NCBI RefSeq assembly: GCF_001641285.1
Contig: NZ_CP014841.1
Location: forward strand, 3,932,501-3,996,500
DNA from: Dyella thiooxydans
GTDB taxonomy: Bacteria; Pseudomonadota; Gammaproteobacteria; Xanthomonadales; Rhodanobacteraceae
Direction of reading: 5' to 3'
Length of the DNA: 64,000 bases
Below are positions 40,941-49,944 of the stretch, piece after piece. Both the position numbers and the translations under genes were made by a program. Within the stretch, counting starts at the first letter, position 1; each line of letters begins with the position of its first letter. Below the pieces are notes generated by a model. It saw only the letters and a list, made by a program, of their open reading frames with translations, was not told where the DNA came from and searched no databases.

Positions 40941-41855
40941 ATGACGAGGCTTCCCGTGGAAACGATTCTGGTCGAAGACGTGCTGCACCGCTTCCTGCTC
41001 GAGCGTGCGGGCGTGCGAGGCGTGCTCGTGCGGCTGGGGCCGGCCTGGCGCGAAGTCGCCGGCCGGGCCGACTATCCGGCTTCCCTGCGGGCGCTGCTGG
41101 GCCAGTCGCTGGCGGCCAGCGCGCTGCTGACCGGCAACATCAAGCTCGACGGCGCGTTGTCGATCGAGCTCAAGAGCGCCGGTGCCCTGCGCCTGCTGTT
41201 CACCGAGTGCACCGACCGGGGTCGCCTGCGCGGCCTGGCGCGGTGGAGCGATCCTTTGCCGGAGCCGCTGGCGCTGGCAGACCTGCCCGGCGCGGTGATG
41301 GCGATCACCATCGGCTCGGCCGAGCGCGGCCAACGCTACCAGGGCCTGGTGGACCTGCATCAGCCCGATCTGGCCCGCTCGCTGGAAGCCTATTTCGTGC
41401 AGTCCGAGCAGTTGCCGGCGCGCATCGTGCTGGCCGCCGATGGCGAGCATGCGGTCGGCCTGATGCTGCAGCGCCTGCCGGGCGAGGGCGGGCACGACGC
41501 GGTGCAGGACGAGGACGCGTGGTCGCGCATCGAGCACCTCACCGCCACGCTGGGCGCGGACGAGATGCTGGCCACGGCACCCGAACAGCTGCTGTACCGG
41601 CTCTACCACGAGGAGAACGTGCGCCTGTTCGAGCCGCGTCCGCTGGCCTTCGGCTGCAGCTGCACCCGCGAGCGGGTGTCGGCCATGCTGCGCGCGCTGG
41701 GGCGCGAGGAAGTGGAGGCGGCGCTCGCCGCGCGCGACGGCGAGATCGAGGTGATCTGCGAGTTCTGCGCCCAGCGCTACACCTTCGACCGCATCGACGC
41801 CGAACATCTGCTGAGCAGTCCGGGTGGCACCCCGCAGTCGACCACGGCGCAGTAA
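40941..41855 (+). CDS. hslO: Hsp33 redox-regulated chaperone
   Basis: Hsp33 is a cytoplasmic holdase that is activated when its zinc centre is oxidised. The 304-residue product starts MTRLPVETILVEDVLHRFLL. The C-terminal zinc cysteines are present as CSC in FGCSCTRERV and CEFC in VICEFCAQRYTFD. LLFTECTDRGRLRGLARW is in the core domain. The start at 40941 leaves a 97-base divergent region to mtgA. Confidence 0.96.
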   Translation: MTRLPVETILVEDVLHRFLLERAGVRGVLVRLGPAWREVAGRADYPASLRALLGQSLAASALLTGNIKLDGALSIELKSAGALRLLFTECTDRGRLRGLARWSDPLPEPLALADLPGAVMAITIGSAERGQRYQGLVDLHQPDLARSLEAYFVQSEQLPARIVLAADGEHAVGLMLQRLPGEGGHDAVQDEDAWSRIEHLTATLGADEMLATAPEQLLYRLYHEENVRLFEPRPLAFGCSCTRERVSAMLRALGREEVEAALAARDGEIEVICEFCAQRYTFDRIDAEHLLSSPGGTPQSTTAQ

Positions 41856-41873
41856 GACAACGAGGGCGGACGT

Positions 41874-44801
41874 TCAGTCCGCCAGCGGCAGGAGCCGGGC
41901 CGGCGCGTCGGGCCCCAGCCAGTGCGAGGCGGGCTGCGCGCGCGCAAACAGGAAGCCTTGCGCGTAGCGGGTGCCGATACGGAGCAGTGCTTCGCGCTGG
42001 TGCTCCTCCTCGATGCCCTCGGCGATCACCTCCATCTTCAGCGAGTCGGCCAGCACCTGGATGCCGCGCACCACGGCCAGGCCCTGGTTCTCCTCCAGCT
42101 CGGCCAGGTCGCGGGGCAGCTCGGTGATAAAGGAGCGATCGATCTTCAGGGTCTGGATCGGGTACTGGTGCAGGTAGCTCAGTGACGAATAGCCGGTGCC
42201 GAAGTCGTCCAGGGAGATCCGCACGCCCTGCTGGCGCAGGCTCTCCAGGATGCGTTTGACCTGCGGCGGATTCTCCAGCAGCGCGCGTTCGGTGACCTCG
42301 ATGCGGATGCAGTGGGTCGGCACGCCATGACGTTCCATTGCCGCCAGCAGCCGTTCGTCCAGGTCGGCCAGCCGGAAATGCCGGCCGGACACGTTGATGC
42401 TGATGAAACCCTCGCCGCGGGTCAGCACCAGCGTCTGTGCGAACACCTGCTCGAAGATCTGCCAGTCGATGTTTTCGGCGCAGCCGCTCTCCTCGGCGAC
42501 GATCAGGAAATCGCCGGGCGACAGCAGGCCGCGTTCCGGGTGGTTCCAGCGCAGCAGTGCCTCGAAGCCCACGATGCTGCCATCGGAGATCGCCACCACC
42601 GGCTGGTAGTAGGGCTCGAACTCGTTGCGCGCGAGGCCGCGGCGCAGGTCACCCTCCATCTCGAGCAGGGACAGCGCTTCGTAACGCAGGCGGTCGTCGA
42701 ACAGCGCGGCCCGATGGCGACCGTCGTCCTTGGCGCTGTACATCGCCGCATCGGCGTCGCGCAGGAGCTCTTCGGGCTGCTGGTAATGAGGCGCGGGCAG
42801 GGAGATGCCGATCGAGGCCGAGGTGAAGATCTCCTTGATGCCCAGCCGGAACGGGGCCTGGAGCTGGGTGATGATGCGCTCGGCGATCTGCTGCGCCATG
42901 GCCGGTTCGGTAATGCCGTCGAGCAGCACCGCGAACTCGTCGCCGCCGAGGCGGGCCACCAGGTCGCGCGTCTTCAGGCAGCCGCGGATGCGGCCGCCCA
43001 CCTGGAACAGCAGGTCGTCGCCGACCAGATGGCCGACCGAGTCGTTGATGACCTTGAAGCGGTCCAGGTCGATGAACAGCACTGCGAACAGCCGCTGCGG
43101 ATCGGCCTTGTACTGGTTCAGTGCGTGGTCGAGCCGCTGCAGCAGCAGGGTGCGGTTCGGCAGGCCGGTCAGCGAGTCGTGAAGCGTCTCGTACTTGAGC
43201 CGGCGCTCGACCCGCTCGCGTTCGGCGATCTGCTCGCGCAGATCCCGGTTGGCCAGCGCCAGCGCGCGGGTGCGCTCGTCGACGCGTCGCTCCAGGCTCG
43301 CATAGGCCTGCTTGAGCGACTCATTGGTGTGCTTGCGCTGCAGCGCGTTGGCGATGTGGTAGCTGACGAAGGTGAGCAGCTCCTGGTCGCGCGCCGTGTA
43401 GGTGTGCTCCGGGGTGTAGCTCTGCACCGCCAGCACGCCCATGACGCGGTCGTTCCAGACCAGCGGCACGCCCAGCCAGCACACCGAGCGGGCGCCGAAC
43501 TGGCTGATTTCGCCGATCGACACCAACCGGTCGATCTCGGCCGGATCGGCCAGCAGCGGCTTGCCGTGGCGCAGCACGTATTCGGTGGCGCCTCGTCCGT
43601 GCGAGCGCGGCGGGCGCACCGCGTCCACCTCGTCGACCGAGTAGGGGAAGCTGATCTGCTTGCCGTCCTCGTCCAGCAGCGCGATGTAGAAATTCCGGGC
43701 GTAGAGCAGGCCGCTGATGATCCGGTGCACGGCAGCGTAGAAGCCCTCCAGGCTCTCCGGTGCGCTGGCCATTTCGGCGATGCGGAACAGTGCTGCCTGC
43801 AGCCGCTCCCCGCGCTGACGCTGCAGCACCTGCTGGCGCAGCACCCGGTTGGCCTCCCGCAGAGCAGCGGTGCGGTCGGCCACGCGACGCTCCAGCTCGG
43901 CGTGGGCCGCCCGGCGCTCCAGCGCTGTCTGCACGTGCTGGGCGACATAGCTGAGCAGTTCGCGGTCGTTCTGGGTATATCGCGTGTCGCTGCGGTAGCT
44001 CTGCATCACGATACCGCCCACGACCCGCCCTTCGCGCAGCAGCGGGACGCCGAGCCAGTGCTCGCAGTTCGGTCCGATCGGTATCAGCCGGCCGGGCAAC
44101 TGCTGCGACACCTCCTCGATCGATCCCATGATCGGCTGCCCGCCCTTGAGCAGGTTCCAGGTGAGGCTGTACTCCATCTCCCTGAGCGGAACACTCTCGC
44201 CGGGCGAGGGCGGGTCCTTGTCCATCGTGTCCACGTAGTACGGAAAGCGCACGCTTCCCGAGGCTTCGTCATACAACACGATGTAGAAATTCTCCGCGTA
44301 CATCAGGCTGCCGACGATGCCGTGCAGGGCGCGCATCATGTCCGGCATCGCATGGTCGGAACCGGCCTGCTCGGCGATCGCGTACAGCGCGCGTTGCAGG
44401 CGCTCGGCCATGGCCAGGCGGGAGATGGCCTCGTAGAGCCTGGCGGTTTCGGCCAGTTGCCGTAGCCGCGAAGCCACCACCCGGCCCAGCCAGGCCAGTT
44501 CGGCTTCCAGGGTTACCGGCAGTGGCGCGGCGGGACACTCGAGAATCAGTGTGCGCAGGCCCTGCGGATCGTCGGCCAGGTCGATCTGGCGCACCCCCGG
44601 GTCCGGCGTCCAGCTGTCGCCATGGAGCCGCCAGCGCAGGCGTCCGGCGAATCCGAGAGTAGCGAGCAGGCGCTCGCAGACATCGACGACGCCGGCCGCG
44701 TCGGTCACGCTGAACAGCCGTTCGACCGCTCCATGCAGCGCAAGCTGCCCGGAACTGGTCCGGCCAGATCCGCTCGCGCTCTGGGTGGGCACGAAGCTCA
44801 T
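41874..44801 (-). CDS. GAF-GAF-GGDEF-EAL cyclic-di-GMP signalling protein
   Basis: A 975-residue cytoplasmic protein with no membrane segment. Two GAF sensor domains (about 125-290 and 330-500) are each followed by a short coiled-coil linker. They share blocks such as ENFYIVLYDEASGSVRFPYY and ARNFYIALLDEDGKQISFPY. The GGDEF domain is intact (VARLGGDEFAVLLDG). The residue three before the aspartate of the inhibitory site is K instead of R (KTRD), so product inhibition may be lost. The EAL domain keeps FEALLRWNHP, IEVTERALLEN, SLDDFGTGYSSLSYL, LKIDRSFI and VIAEGIEEE, so phosphodiesterase activity is predicted. Net activity cannot be told. It converges with hslO. Confidence 0.93.
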   Translation of the reverse strand: MSFVPTQSASGSGRTSSGQLALHGAVERLFSVTDAAGVVDVCERLLATLGFAGRLRWRLHGDSWTPDPGVRQIDLADDPQGLRTLILECPAAPLPVTLEAELAWLGRVVASRLRQLAETARLYEAISRLAMAERLQRALYAIAEQAGSDHAMPDMMRALHGIVGSLMYAENFYIVLYDEASGSVRFPYYVDTMDKDPPSPGESVPLREMEYSLTWNLLKGGQPIMGSIEEVSQQLPGRLIPIGPNCEHWLGVPLLREGRVVGGIVMQSYRSDTRYTQNDRELLSYVAQHVQTALERRAAHAELERRVADRTAALREANRVLRQQVLQRQRGERLQAALFRIAEMASAPESLEGFYAAVHRIISGLLYARNFYIALLDEDGKQISFPYSVDEVDAVRPPRSHGRGATEYVLRHGKPLLADPAEIDRLVSIGEISQFGARSVCWLGVPLVWNDRVMGVLAVQSYTPEHTYTARDQELLTFVSYHIANALQRKHTNESLKQAYASLERRVDERTRALALANRDLREQIAERERVERRLKYETLHDSLTGLPNRTLLLQRLDHALNQYKADPQRLFAVLFIDLDRFKVINDSVGHLVGDDLLFQVGGRIRGCLKTRDLVARLGGDEFAVLLDGITEPAMAQQIAERIITQLQAPFRLGIKEIFTSASIGISLPAPHYQQPEELLRDADAAMYSAKDDGRHRAALFDDRLRYEALSLLEMEGDLRRGLARNEFEPYYQPVVAISDGSIVGFEALLRWNHPERGLLSPGDFLIVAEESGCAENIDWQIFEQVFAQTLVLTRGEGFISINVSGRHFRLADLDERLLAAMERHGVPTHCIRIEVTERALLENPPQVKRILESLRQQGVRISLDDFGTGYSSLSYLHQYPIQTLKIDRSFITELPRDLAELEENQGLAVVRGIQVLADSLKMEVIAEGIEEEHQREALLRIGTRYAQGFLFARAQPASHWLGPDAPARLLPLAD

Positions 44802-44993
44802 CAGGGAGGGTGAACTCGACGTGAAAAATTACAGGCAGCCTTTATAGCTCGGCAGCCTTGCTTTGTCGCCGGGCGCGGCGTGTTTTGGCGCAGGAAACCA
44901 TTCGCTCGGACGGGGGTCCGATGCTGGCGTCAGCCCTGCCGTTCTGTGCACCACAGCGGCTTTTCGGTGCTGTTAGCAAAACGTAAAAAGGGA

Positions 44994-44999
44994 TATACT
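44994..44999 (+). promoter_or_regulatory. -10 box upstream of the unknown exported protein
   Basis: TATACT, close to the sigma-70 -10 consensus, lies in an A/T-rich patch 37 bases upstream of the ATG at 45036. The matching -35 is weak: TGTTAG at 44971-44976 with 17-base spacing. The remaining bases from 44802 hold no gene. Confidence 0.5.
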
Positions 45000-45035
45000 G
45001 ATCGTCATCTCCGACTTGGTGTGCTTTTTGCCGTC

Positions 45036-45941
45036 ATGCGCCGCCCACTTGCCCTCGCCGTGCTTCTGCTGCTGCCGCTCTCGGCGGCCGCTCAGGCGTT
45101 GCCCGGGAACGACCAGTTTGCCGGTCAGTTGCTGTCCGGACAGGCCGACCAGGTGGCCGAGGTGTCTCCCGGGGTAGCGGTCCCGCTGTGGCGGGGCGCT
45201 GACGGTCGGGTACTCATGCTGGGGGCTGGTCGGCAGCCGGCCGGCGTCTCCGCGGCGGACGCCCCGCTGGCTTTCAGCGTGGTGGATGCTGGCGCGGTCG
45301 CTACCAACGGGGTGCTCTACCGGCTGAGCCCCTCCCTGCAGGCCCACGCCGGAGTCACCGAGCATTCCTGGGCCAATGCCCCCTATCGAGTGCTCGGCAG
45401 CGAAGTCGGCGCAACCTACAGTGCCGGCCGCTACAGCCTCGGTCTGAGCATGGGCGCCGACGCCGTGAACAGTGCCGCGCGCCTCCCGCGCGTGCTGCCG
45501 GGCGCACTTCCCGGCGTGAACGGGTTGTCCTCGTTCGGCAGCAGTACCCAACTCAATGCCCGTGGCCGTGTGGCGCTGGACGCCAGCAGCGGCATCGACC
45601 TTGGTGCCAGCGTGGGGCGCATCCATCTGCTCCCGGGCAACCTGATGGGCATCGATACGCTCGACCAGAAGGCGCTGAGCTTCGGCATCGACCGCGGCCC
45701 GCTCAGCGGCAGTCTGGTGGGGCGGGTGATGCAGCCTTCGGCTGGCATCCCCGGTGCCTACAGCCCGGACCGCCGTTGGAGCAGCATCGACTTCGGGGTG
45801 ACCTGGAAGCTTCCCTGGCAGGGTCAATTGAGCGTCGGTGCGCAGAATCTTTGGTCGTCCGGCTCCTCGACCAGCACTCCGGTCGGTCCCGAGCCCGACC
45901 AGTCCAGGACCCCGTACGTGCAGTATCACCAGGATCTCTGA
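45036..45941 (+). CDS. Exported protein of unknown function
   Basis: I do not recognise this 301-residue protein. It has a clear signal peptide (MRRPLALAVLLLLPLSAAAQ). After it, short alternating polar and hydrophobic strands rich in Gly and Ser (for example YSLGLSMGADAVNS, LGASVGRIHLLPGN and IDFGVTWKLPWQGQLSVGAQ) look like an outer-membrane beta-barrel or a beta-rich periplasmic protein (inference). There is no lipobox. The gene is monocistronic, with a good -10 box in front and a strong terminator behind. The start at 45036 is chosen for the signal peptide. A GTG fifteen bases upstream is in frame. Confidence 0.7.
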   Translation: MRRPLALAVLLLLPLSAAAQALPGNDQFAGQLLSGQADQVAEVSPGVAVPLWRGADGRVLMLGAGRQPAGVSAADAPLAFSVVDAGAVATNGVLYRLSPSLQAHAGVTEHSWANAPYRVLGSEVGATYSAGRYSLGLSMGADAVNSAARLPRVLPGALPGVNGLSSFGSSTQLNARGRVALDASSGIDLGASVGRIHLLPGNLMGIDTLDQKALSFGIDRGPLSGSLVGRVMQPSAGIPGAYSPDRRWSSIDFGVTWKLPWQGQLSVGAQNLWSSGSSTSTPVGPEPDQSRTPYVQYHQDL

Positions 45942-45971
45942 GTACCGGCTTCCGGCACCACGAACCCAATA

Positions 45972-46000
45972 AAAATGCCGTCGCATCGCGACGGCATTTT
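45972..46000. terminator. Bidirectional intrinsic terminator
   Basis: A perfect 13-bp stem (AAAATGCCGTCGC at 45972-45984, GCGACGGCATTTT at 45988-46000) with a 3-base loop and T runs on both strands. It ends the exported-protein gene on the plus strand and the DUF4097 operon on the minus strand. Confidence 0.92.
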
Positions 46001-46022
46001 CTTGCGCCCGGTTTCGCCCGGC

Positions 46023-46928
46023 TCAGTGATCGCCGGCGCGGATCCGCACGTCACCGCTGAAGCTCTCGATCACGATGCGGGCACTGCCACTGCCGGCCGT
46101 GGCGTCGAGTTCGCTGCCTGGCCCGTGTTCGTTGCGCTGCGCCGTGCCGAAGGCGCTGCGAAGGTTGCCACTGAAGCTGCTGGCGTGGATCGAGGTGGAC
46201 ACGCCGGTCGGCAACGACACCTGGACGTCGCCGCTCATGCTGTCGATGTCCATCTTGCCGTCTGCGGCCATGTCGCCGGCCACGTCCACGTCGCCCGATA
46301 CGGTGCTGAGCGTGACTTTCTTCCACGGGCCGCCGTGCGCCTGTACCTTGCCGGATACCGTTTCAAGCCGGGCCTCGGCGCCCAGCACCGGAGCGAGGAT
46401 GTCGCCGCTGACGGTCTGCAGATCGGCGGTCGCCGCGTGGCCGGCCTGCTCGATGCTGCCGCTGACGCTGTCCACGCTGAGCTTCGGGGTACGCGCATTG
46501 ATGCGGACGCGACCGCTCACCGAGTTCACTTCGACCGTGCCGCCGTCGATCCCGTCGATGCTCAGGGGGGCGCTCACCACGCTTACGTCGAGCGATGCAC
46601 CGCGTGGAACCTGCACATCAAGCGTGCTTGCCCCCATGGCGTTGTCGCTGCCCCAGTTGAGAAGCCCGGAATGCCCCTGCGCGCGCACCTTGATCTCGAG
46701 ATCATCGTCCGACCCGGTGATCTCCAGCGGGCGAGCGCCGTCGCCCAGCGTGCCGCCGACGTGGACGGTGTCGCGGTCCCACGCGGTAACGTTGACCTCG
46801 CCCTTGATGTTGCTGATCGATACGCGGACCTTCGGTGTGGCAGCGTGGGTGAGATCCAACGGTGTGTCGGCCCATGCAGCTCCGGCATGGAGCGCGGCGA
46901 GCAGGGTCAGATAGCGGAATGTCTTCAT
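46023..46928 (-). CDS. Exported DUF4097-type beta-helix protein
   Basis: The 301-residue protein has a signal peptide (MKTFRYLTLLAALHAGAAWA) and then repeating strands with the pattern V-x-S-V-S-G, such as VEVNSVSGRVRIN, LSVDSVSGSIEQ, ADLQTVSGDILAP and MDIDSMSGDVQVS. This is typical of DUF4097/adhesin-like right-handed beta-helix proteins. The function of the family is not established, but it is often next to ECF sigma/anti-sigma pairs, as here. The ATG at 46928 has GGAG seven bases upstream. It is the last gene of a three-gene operon and may be a sensor or target in the envelope (inference). Confidence 0.83.
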   Translation of the reverse strand: MKTFRYLTLLAALHAGAAWADTPLDLTHAATPKVRVSISNIKGEVNVTAWDRDTVHVGGTLGDGARPLEITGSDDDLEIKVRAQGHSGLLNWGSDNAMGASTLDVQVPRGASLDVSVVSAPLSIDGIDGGTVEVNSVSGRVRINARTPKLSVDSVSGSIEQAGHAATADLQTVSGDILAPVLGAEARLETVSGKVQAHGGPWKKVTLSTVSGDVDVAGDMAADGKMDIDSMSGDVQVSLPTGVSTSIHASSFSGNLRSAFGTAQRNEHGPGSELDATAGSGSARIVIESFSGDVRIRAGDH

Positions 46929-46945
46929 GAGGATGCTCCGGGGCT

Positions 46946-47371
46946 TCAGCCCGCGTCGTGGCCCAGCTGGCGCAGGCGTGACTGTTGCTGTTCGGTACGT
47001 TCGAGCAGGCGCTGCAGCGCCGATGAACCGGGTGCCTGCGCGATGGCCTGGCGCAGTTCGATCTGGGCGGCGCCCAACTCGATCGCGGCGCCGGCCAGGC
47101 GCGGATCCTCGGGCTTCCAGCGACTGCTTGCGGCGATATCCGGTGTCGTCGGGGTCGGCGCCGGCTGCAGCCTTGCCAGGCCGACCGCGAGCACGGTCAC
47201 GGCGGCCAGCCCGGCAGCGAAGAACCATGTTGCCCGCGCAGGCGTCCGGCCTCCCGGTGCGGCCGGACGGCCAACGCCGATCGCCTGCTCGATGCCGGCC
47301 CAGAGGTCGCGGCCCGGTGCTTGCGGTTGGCCCAGATCGCGCAATTGCCGGCGCCATTCGAAATCGTTCAT
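46946..47371 (-). CDS. Membrane anti-sigma-like protein
   Basis: A 141-residue protein with a cytoplasmic N-terminus (MNDFEWRRQLRDLGQPQAPG), one membrane helix around residues 48-66 (ATWFFAAGLAAVTVLAVGLA) and a helical periplasmic end. Its start overlaps the stop of the sigma factor as ATGA, which is the usual arrangement for an anti-sigma factor. No zinc HxxxCxxC motif is seen, so it would be of the non-zinc type. The anti-sigma role rests on context and topology. Confidence 0.68.
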   Translation of the reverse strand: MNDFEWRRQLRDLGQPQAPGRDLWAGIEQAIGVGRPAAPGGRTPARATWFFAAGLAAVTVLAVGLARLQPAPTPTTPDIAASSRWKPEDPRLAGAAIELGAAQIELRQAIAQAPGSSALQRLLERTEQQQSRLRQLGHDAG

Positions 47372-47949
47372 GCGGGTTCTCCCAGTAGCTTGCGCAGCAG
47401 GGCGCGGGCGCGGTGCAACTGCGCCTTGGAGGTTCCGACGGCCATGTCCAGGTCCCGGCTGATGTCCTCGTGTTTCCAGCCTTCGATGTCATGCAATACC
47501 AGCACCGCCCGTGCACGCGGCGGCAGCTTGCCGATTGCACGCTCCAGTTCGTCCCGCTCGGCGGCACAGAACGGCGTGTCGCCCTGCTCCGGGAGGGCGT
47601 CCTCGTCGACGAAACCCACCGGGTTGGTCCCACGCGCGCGGATGTCCATCAGTGCCACGTTGACCGCCAGCCGATACAGCCAGGTGCCGAAGGCGCTCTC
47701 ATGGCGGAACTCGGCGAGCTTCTGCCAGGCCCGGACGAAGGCGTCCTGCGTAAGGTCTTCGGCGCGGGCGTGGTCGTAGCCGGCCAGCCGGAGCACCGCA
47801 CCGTACACGCGATCGACGTGGCGGCGATAAAGGCGCTGGAAGGCCACGCGGTCACCGCCGGCGGCGGCGCGCACATCCTCCGTGTCGGGGGCCGGTGCGG
47901 TCATCGCGGGCGTCATCGGGTATCCGGTGGCGAGGCAGGCGGTGCTCAT
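47368..47949 (-). CDS. ECF-type RNA polymerase sigma factor
   Basis: A sigma-70 family factor with regions 2 and 4 only. Region 2 has AFQRLYRRHVDRVYGAVLRL and AEDLTQDAFVRAWQKLAEF, then GTWLYRLAVNVALMDIRA. Region 4 has LPPRARAVLVLHDIEGWKHE and ISRDLDMAVGTSKAQLHRAR. The product is 193 residues if the ATG at 47949 is used. Starts at 47916 or 47904 would be shorter, and none has a strong ribosome binding site. With the anti-sigma-like and DUF4097 genes it forms an operon that probably responds to an envelope signal. Confidence 0.93.
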   Translation of the reverse strand: MSTACLATGYPMTPAMTAPAPDTEDVRAAAGGDRVAFQRLYRRHVDRVYGAVLRLAGYDHARAEDLTQDAFVRAWQKLAEFRHESAFGTWLYRLAVNVALMDIRARGTNPVGFVDEDALPEQGDTPFCAAERDELERAIGKLPPRARAVLVLHDIEGWKHEDISRDLDMAVGTSKAQLHRARALLRKLLGEPA

Positions 47950-47990
47950 CTTGCCAGCTTCGATGCACCACCCTCGCAAAGGGTTTGAAT

Positions 47991-48024
47991 CACCCGTCCG
48001 GTCGCCGTGGCGGCCGGACGGGTG
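47991..48024 (-). terminator. Hairpin after pckG
   Basis: An 11-bp perfect outer stem (CACCCGTCCGG at 47991-48001, CCGGACGGGTG at 48014-48024) with a further short inner stem lies eight bases after the pckG stop on the minus strand. No strong T run follows. Confidence 0.6.
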
Positions 48025-48031
48025 GAAAGGC

Positions 48032-49816
48032 CTACGCCGAGGCGACGCTGCGCCGAGGGGCTTCCGGGGTTTGCGCCAGGGCCGCGGCGATCCGGGCCTG
48101 CTCGCGCATCAGCGCCTCGGGCAACCGGGGAGCGAATTCCCGCAGGTAACCGCCGATCGCCTCCATCTCCTGTCGCCAGCCATCCTCGTCGATCGCCAGC
48201 AATGCCTCCAGGCTCTGCCTTGACAGGTCGAGCCCCTCCGATCGCAATTCGCCAGGCGAGGGCACCACGCCGACCGGAGTCTCCCGTCCTTCTGCCCGTC
48301 CCGCGACCCGCTCGATCATCCACTCGAGCACGCGCAGGTTGTCGCCGAACCCCGGCCAGAGGAAGCGACCGTCTTCGCCCTTGCGGAACCAGTTGACGTG
48401 GAAGATCGCCGGCAGCTTCGCGGTGGGTCGGTCGAGCGACAGCCAGTGCGCGAAGTAGTCGCCGTAGTGGTAGCCGCAGAACGGCTTCATCGCCATCGAA
48501 TCGCGGCGAAGCACGCCGACCGCTCCGGTGGCCGCGGCGGTGGTTTCCGAGCCCATCGCCGCGCCCATCAGCACGCCGTGGGTCCAGTCACGCGCCTGCA
48601 TCACCAGCGGCAGCAGCGACGGACGGCGGCCGCCGAAGACGATGGCGCTGATCGGCACGCCCTGGGCGTCCTCGGCCTTCTCCGACCAGGTCGGGCATTG
48701 CTTCGCGCTCACGGTGAAGCGGGCGTTCGGGTGCGCGGCAGGGCCGTTGGCCGGATCGTAGGGGCGCCCCTGCCAGTCGACGGACGGTTCGCCCGGCAGG
48801 CCTTCCCACCATGGCTGGTTGTCGGCAGTTACTGCCACGTTGGTGAAGATGGTGTCGCGCGCAATGCTGGCCAGCGCATTCGGGTTGCTGTTCGCGCTGG
48901 TGCCGGGAGCCACGCCGAAGAAGCCCGCCTCGGGGTTGATCGCGTACAGGCGGCCGTCCTCGCCCGGACGCATCCAGCAGATATCGTCGCCCACCGTCCA
49001 GACCTTCCAGCCCTCCCGGCGGTAACCCTCGGGCGGAATCAGCATGGCCAGGTTGGTCTTGCCGCAGGCCGACGGGAAGGCCGCGGCGATGTAGTGGGTC
49101 TCGCCGGCCGGGTTCTCGATGCCGACGATCAGCATGTGCTCGGCGAGCCAGCCCTCGCGGCGGGCCTGGTGGCTGGCGATGCGCAGGGCATGGCACTTCT
49201 TGCCCAGCAGGGCATTGCCGCCGTAGCCGGAGCCGTAGGACTGGATCGATAGCTCTTCAGGGAAATGCATGATGAAGCGGCGATCCGGATCCAGCTCGCC
49301 GGTGGAGTGCAGGCCCTTCACGAAGCTCCCCTCCCGCTCGATGCGGGACTGGGCGGCGGCACCCATGCGGGTCATCGTGCGCATGTTGGCCACCACATAC
49401 GGGCTGTCGGTGATCTCCACGCCGCAGCGCGACAATGGCGAGTCGATCGGTCCCATGCAGTAGGGCACCACGTACATGGTGCGGCCTTCCATGCAGCCGT
49501 CGAACAGCGCATCCATCTTCGCGTGCGCCTCGGCCGGGTCCATCCAGTGGTTGTTCGGGCCGGCGTCCTCGCGGTTCGGCGGGCAGACGAAGGTCAGGTG
49601 CTCCACGCGGGCCACGTCGGAGGGGTTCGACCGGTGCAGGTAGCAGCCGGGATGGGTTTCCTGGTTCAGCTCGATCAGGTCGCCACTGGCCAGCATCTGC
49701 TGCACCAGGGCGGCGTACTCGGCATCGGAACCGTCGCACCAGTGGATCCGTGCCGGGCGCGTGCGCGCAGCCGTCTCGTTGACCCAGCTTTCCAATGCCT
49801 GCAACGTGCTTGCCAT
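48032..49816 (-). CDS. pckG: Phosphoenolpyruvate carboxykinase (GTP)
   Basis: PckG converts oxaloacetate and GTP to phosphoenolpyruvate, the entry step of gluconeogenesis. The 594-residue product has the GTP-type P-loop with its reactive cysteine in AAFPSACGKTNLAML, and MRPGEDGRLYAINPEAGFFG, ANSNPNALASIARDTIFTNV and FLWPGFGDNLRVLEWM. The ATG at 49816 has a strong GAGGAG upstream. It is monocistronic, with a hairpin behind it. Confidence 0.98.
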   Translation of the reverse strand: MASTLQALESWVNETAARTRPARIHWCDGSDAEYAALVQQMLASGDLIELNQETHPGCYLHRSNPSDVARVEHLTFVCPPNREDAGPNNHWMDPAEAHAKMDALFDGCMEGRTMYVVPYCMGPIDSPLSRCGVEITDSPYVVANMRTMTRMGAAAQSRIEREGSFVKGLHSTGELDPDRRFIMHFPEELSIQSYGSGYGGNALLGKKCHALRIASHQARREGWLAEHMLIVGIENPAGETHYIAAAFPSACGKTNLAMLIPPEGYRREGWKVWTVGDDICWMRPGEDGRLYAINPEAGFFGVAPGTSANSNPNALASIARDTIFTNVAVTADNQPWWEGLPGEPSVDWQGRPYDPANGPAAHPNARFTVSAKQCPTWSEKAEDAQGVPISAIVFGGRRPSLLPLVMQARDWTHGVLMGAAMGSETTAAATGAVGVLRRDSMAMKPFCGYHYGDYFAHWLSLDRPTAKLPAIFHVNWFRKGEDGRFLWPGFGDNLRVLEWMIERVAGRAEGRETPVGVVPSPGELRSEGLDLSRQSLEALLAIDEDGWRQEMEAIGGYLREFAPRLPEALMREQARIAAALAQTPEAPRRSVASA

Positions 49817-49897
49817 GTGCTCCTCACCGTGGTCTTGCCAGAAAAAGAAGCGCGCACGCTAGTTTACGTGCACTGGCATTGCAAGGAATGGTGCAGC

Positions 49898-49925
49898 AAA
49901 AACGGCGCCCATGGGCGCCGTTTTT
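49898..49925. terminator. Bidirectional intrinsic terminator
   Basis: A perfect 13-bp stem (AAAAACGGCGCCC at 49898-49910, GGGCGCCGTTTTT at 49913-49925) around AT, ending in five T on each strand. It lies 19 bases past the TetR gene and upstream of pckG on the minus strand, so it insulates pckG. Confidence 0.92.
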
Positions 49926-49944
49926 GCTGGGGGCGGAGCAGGTC

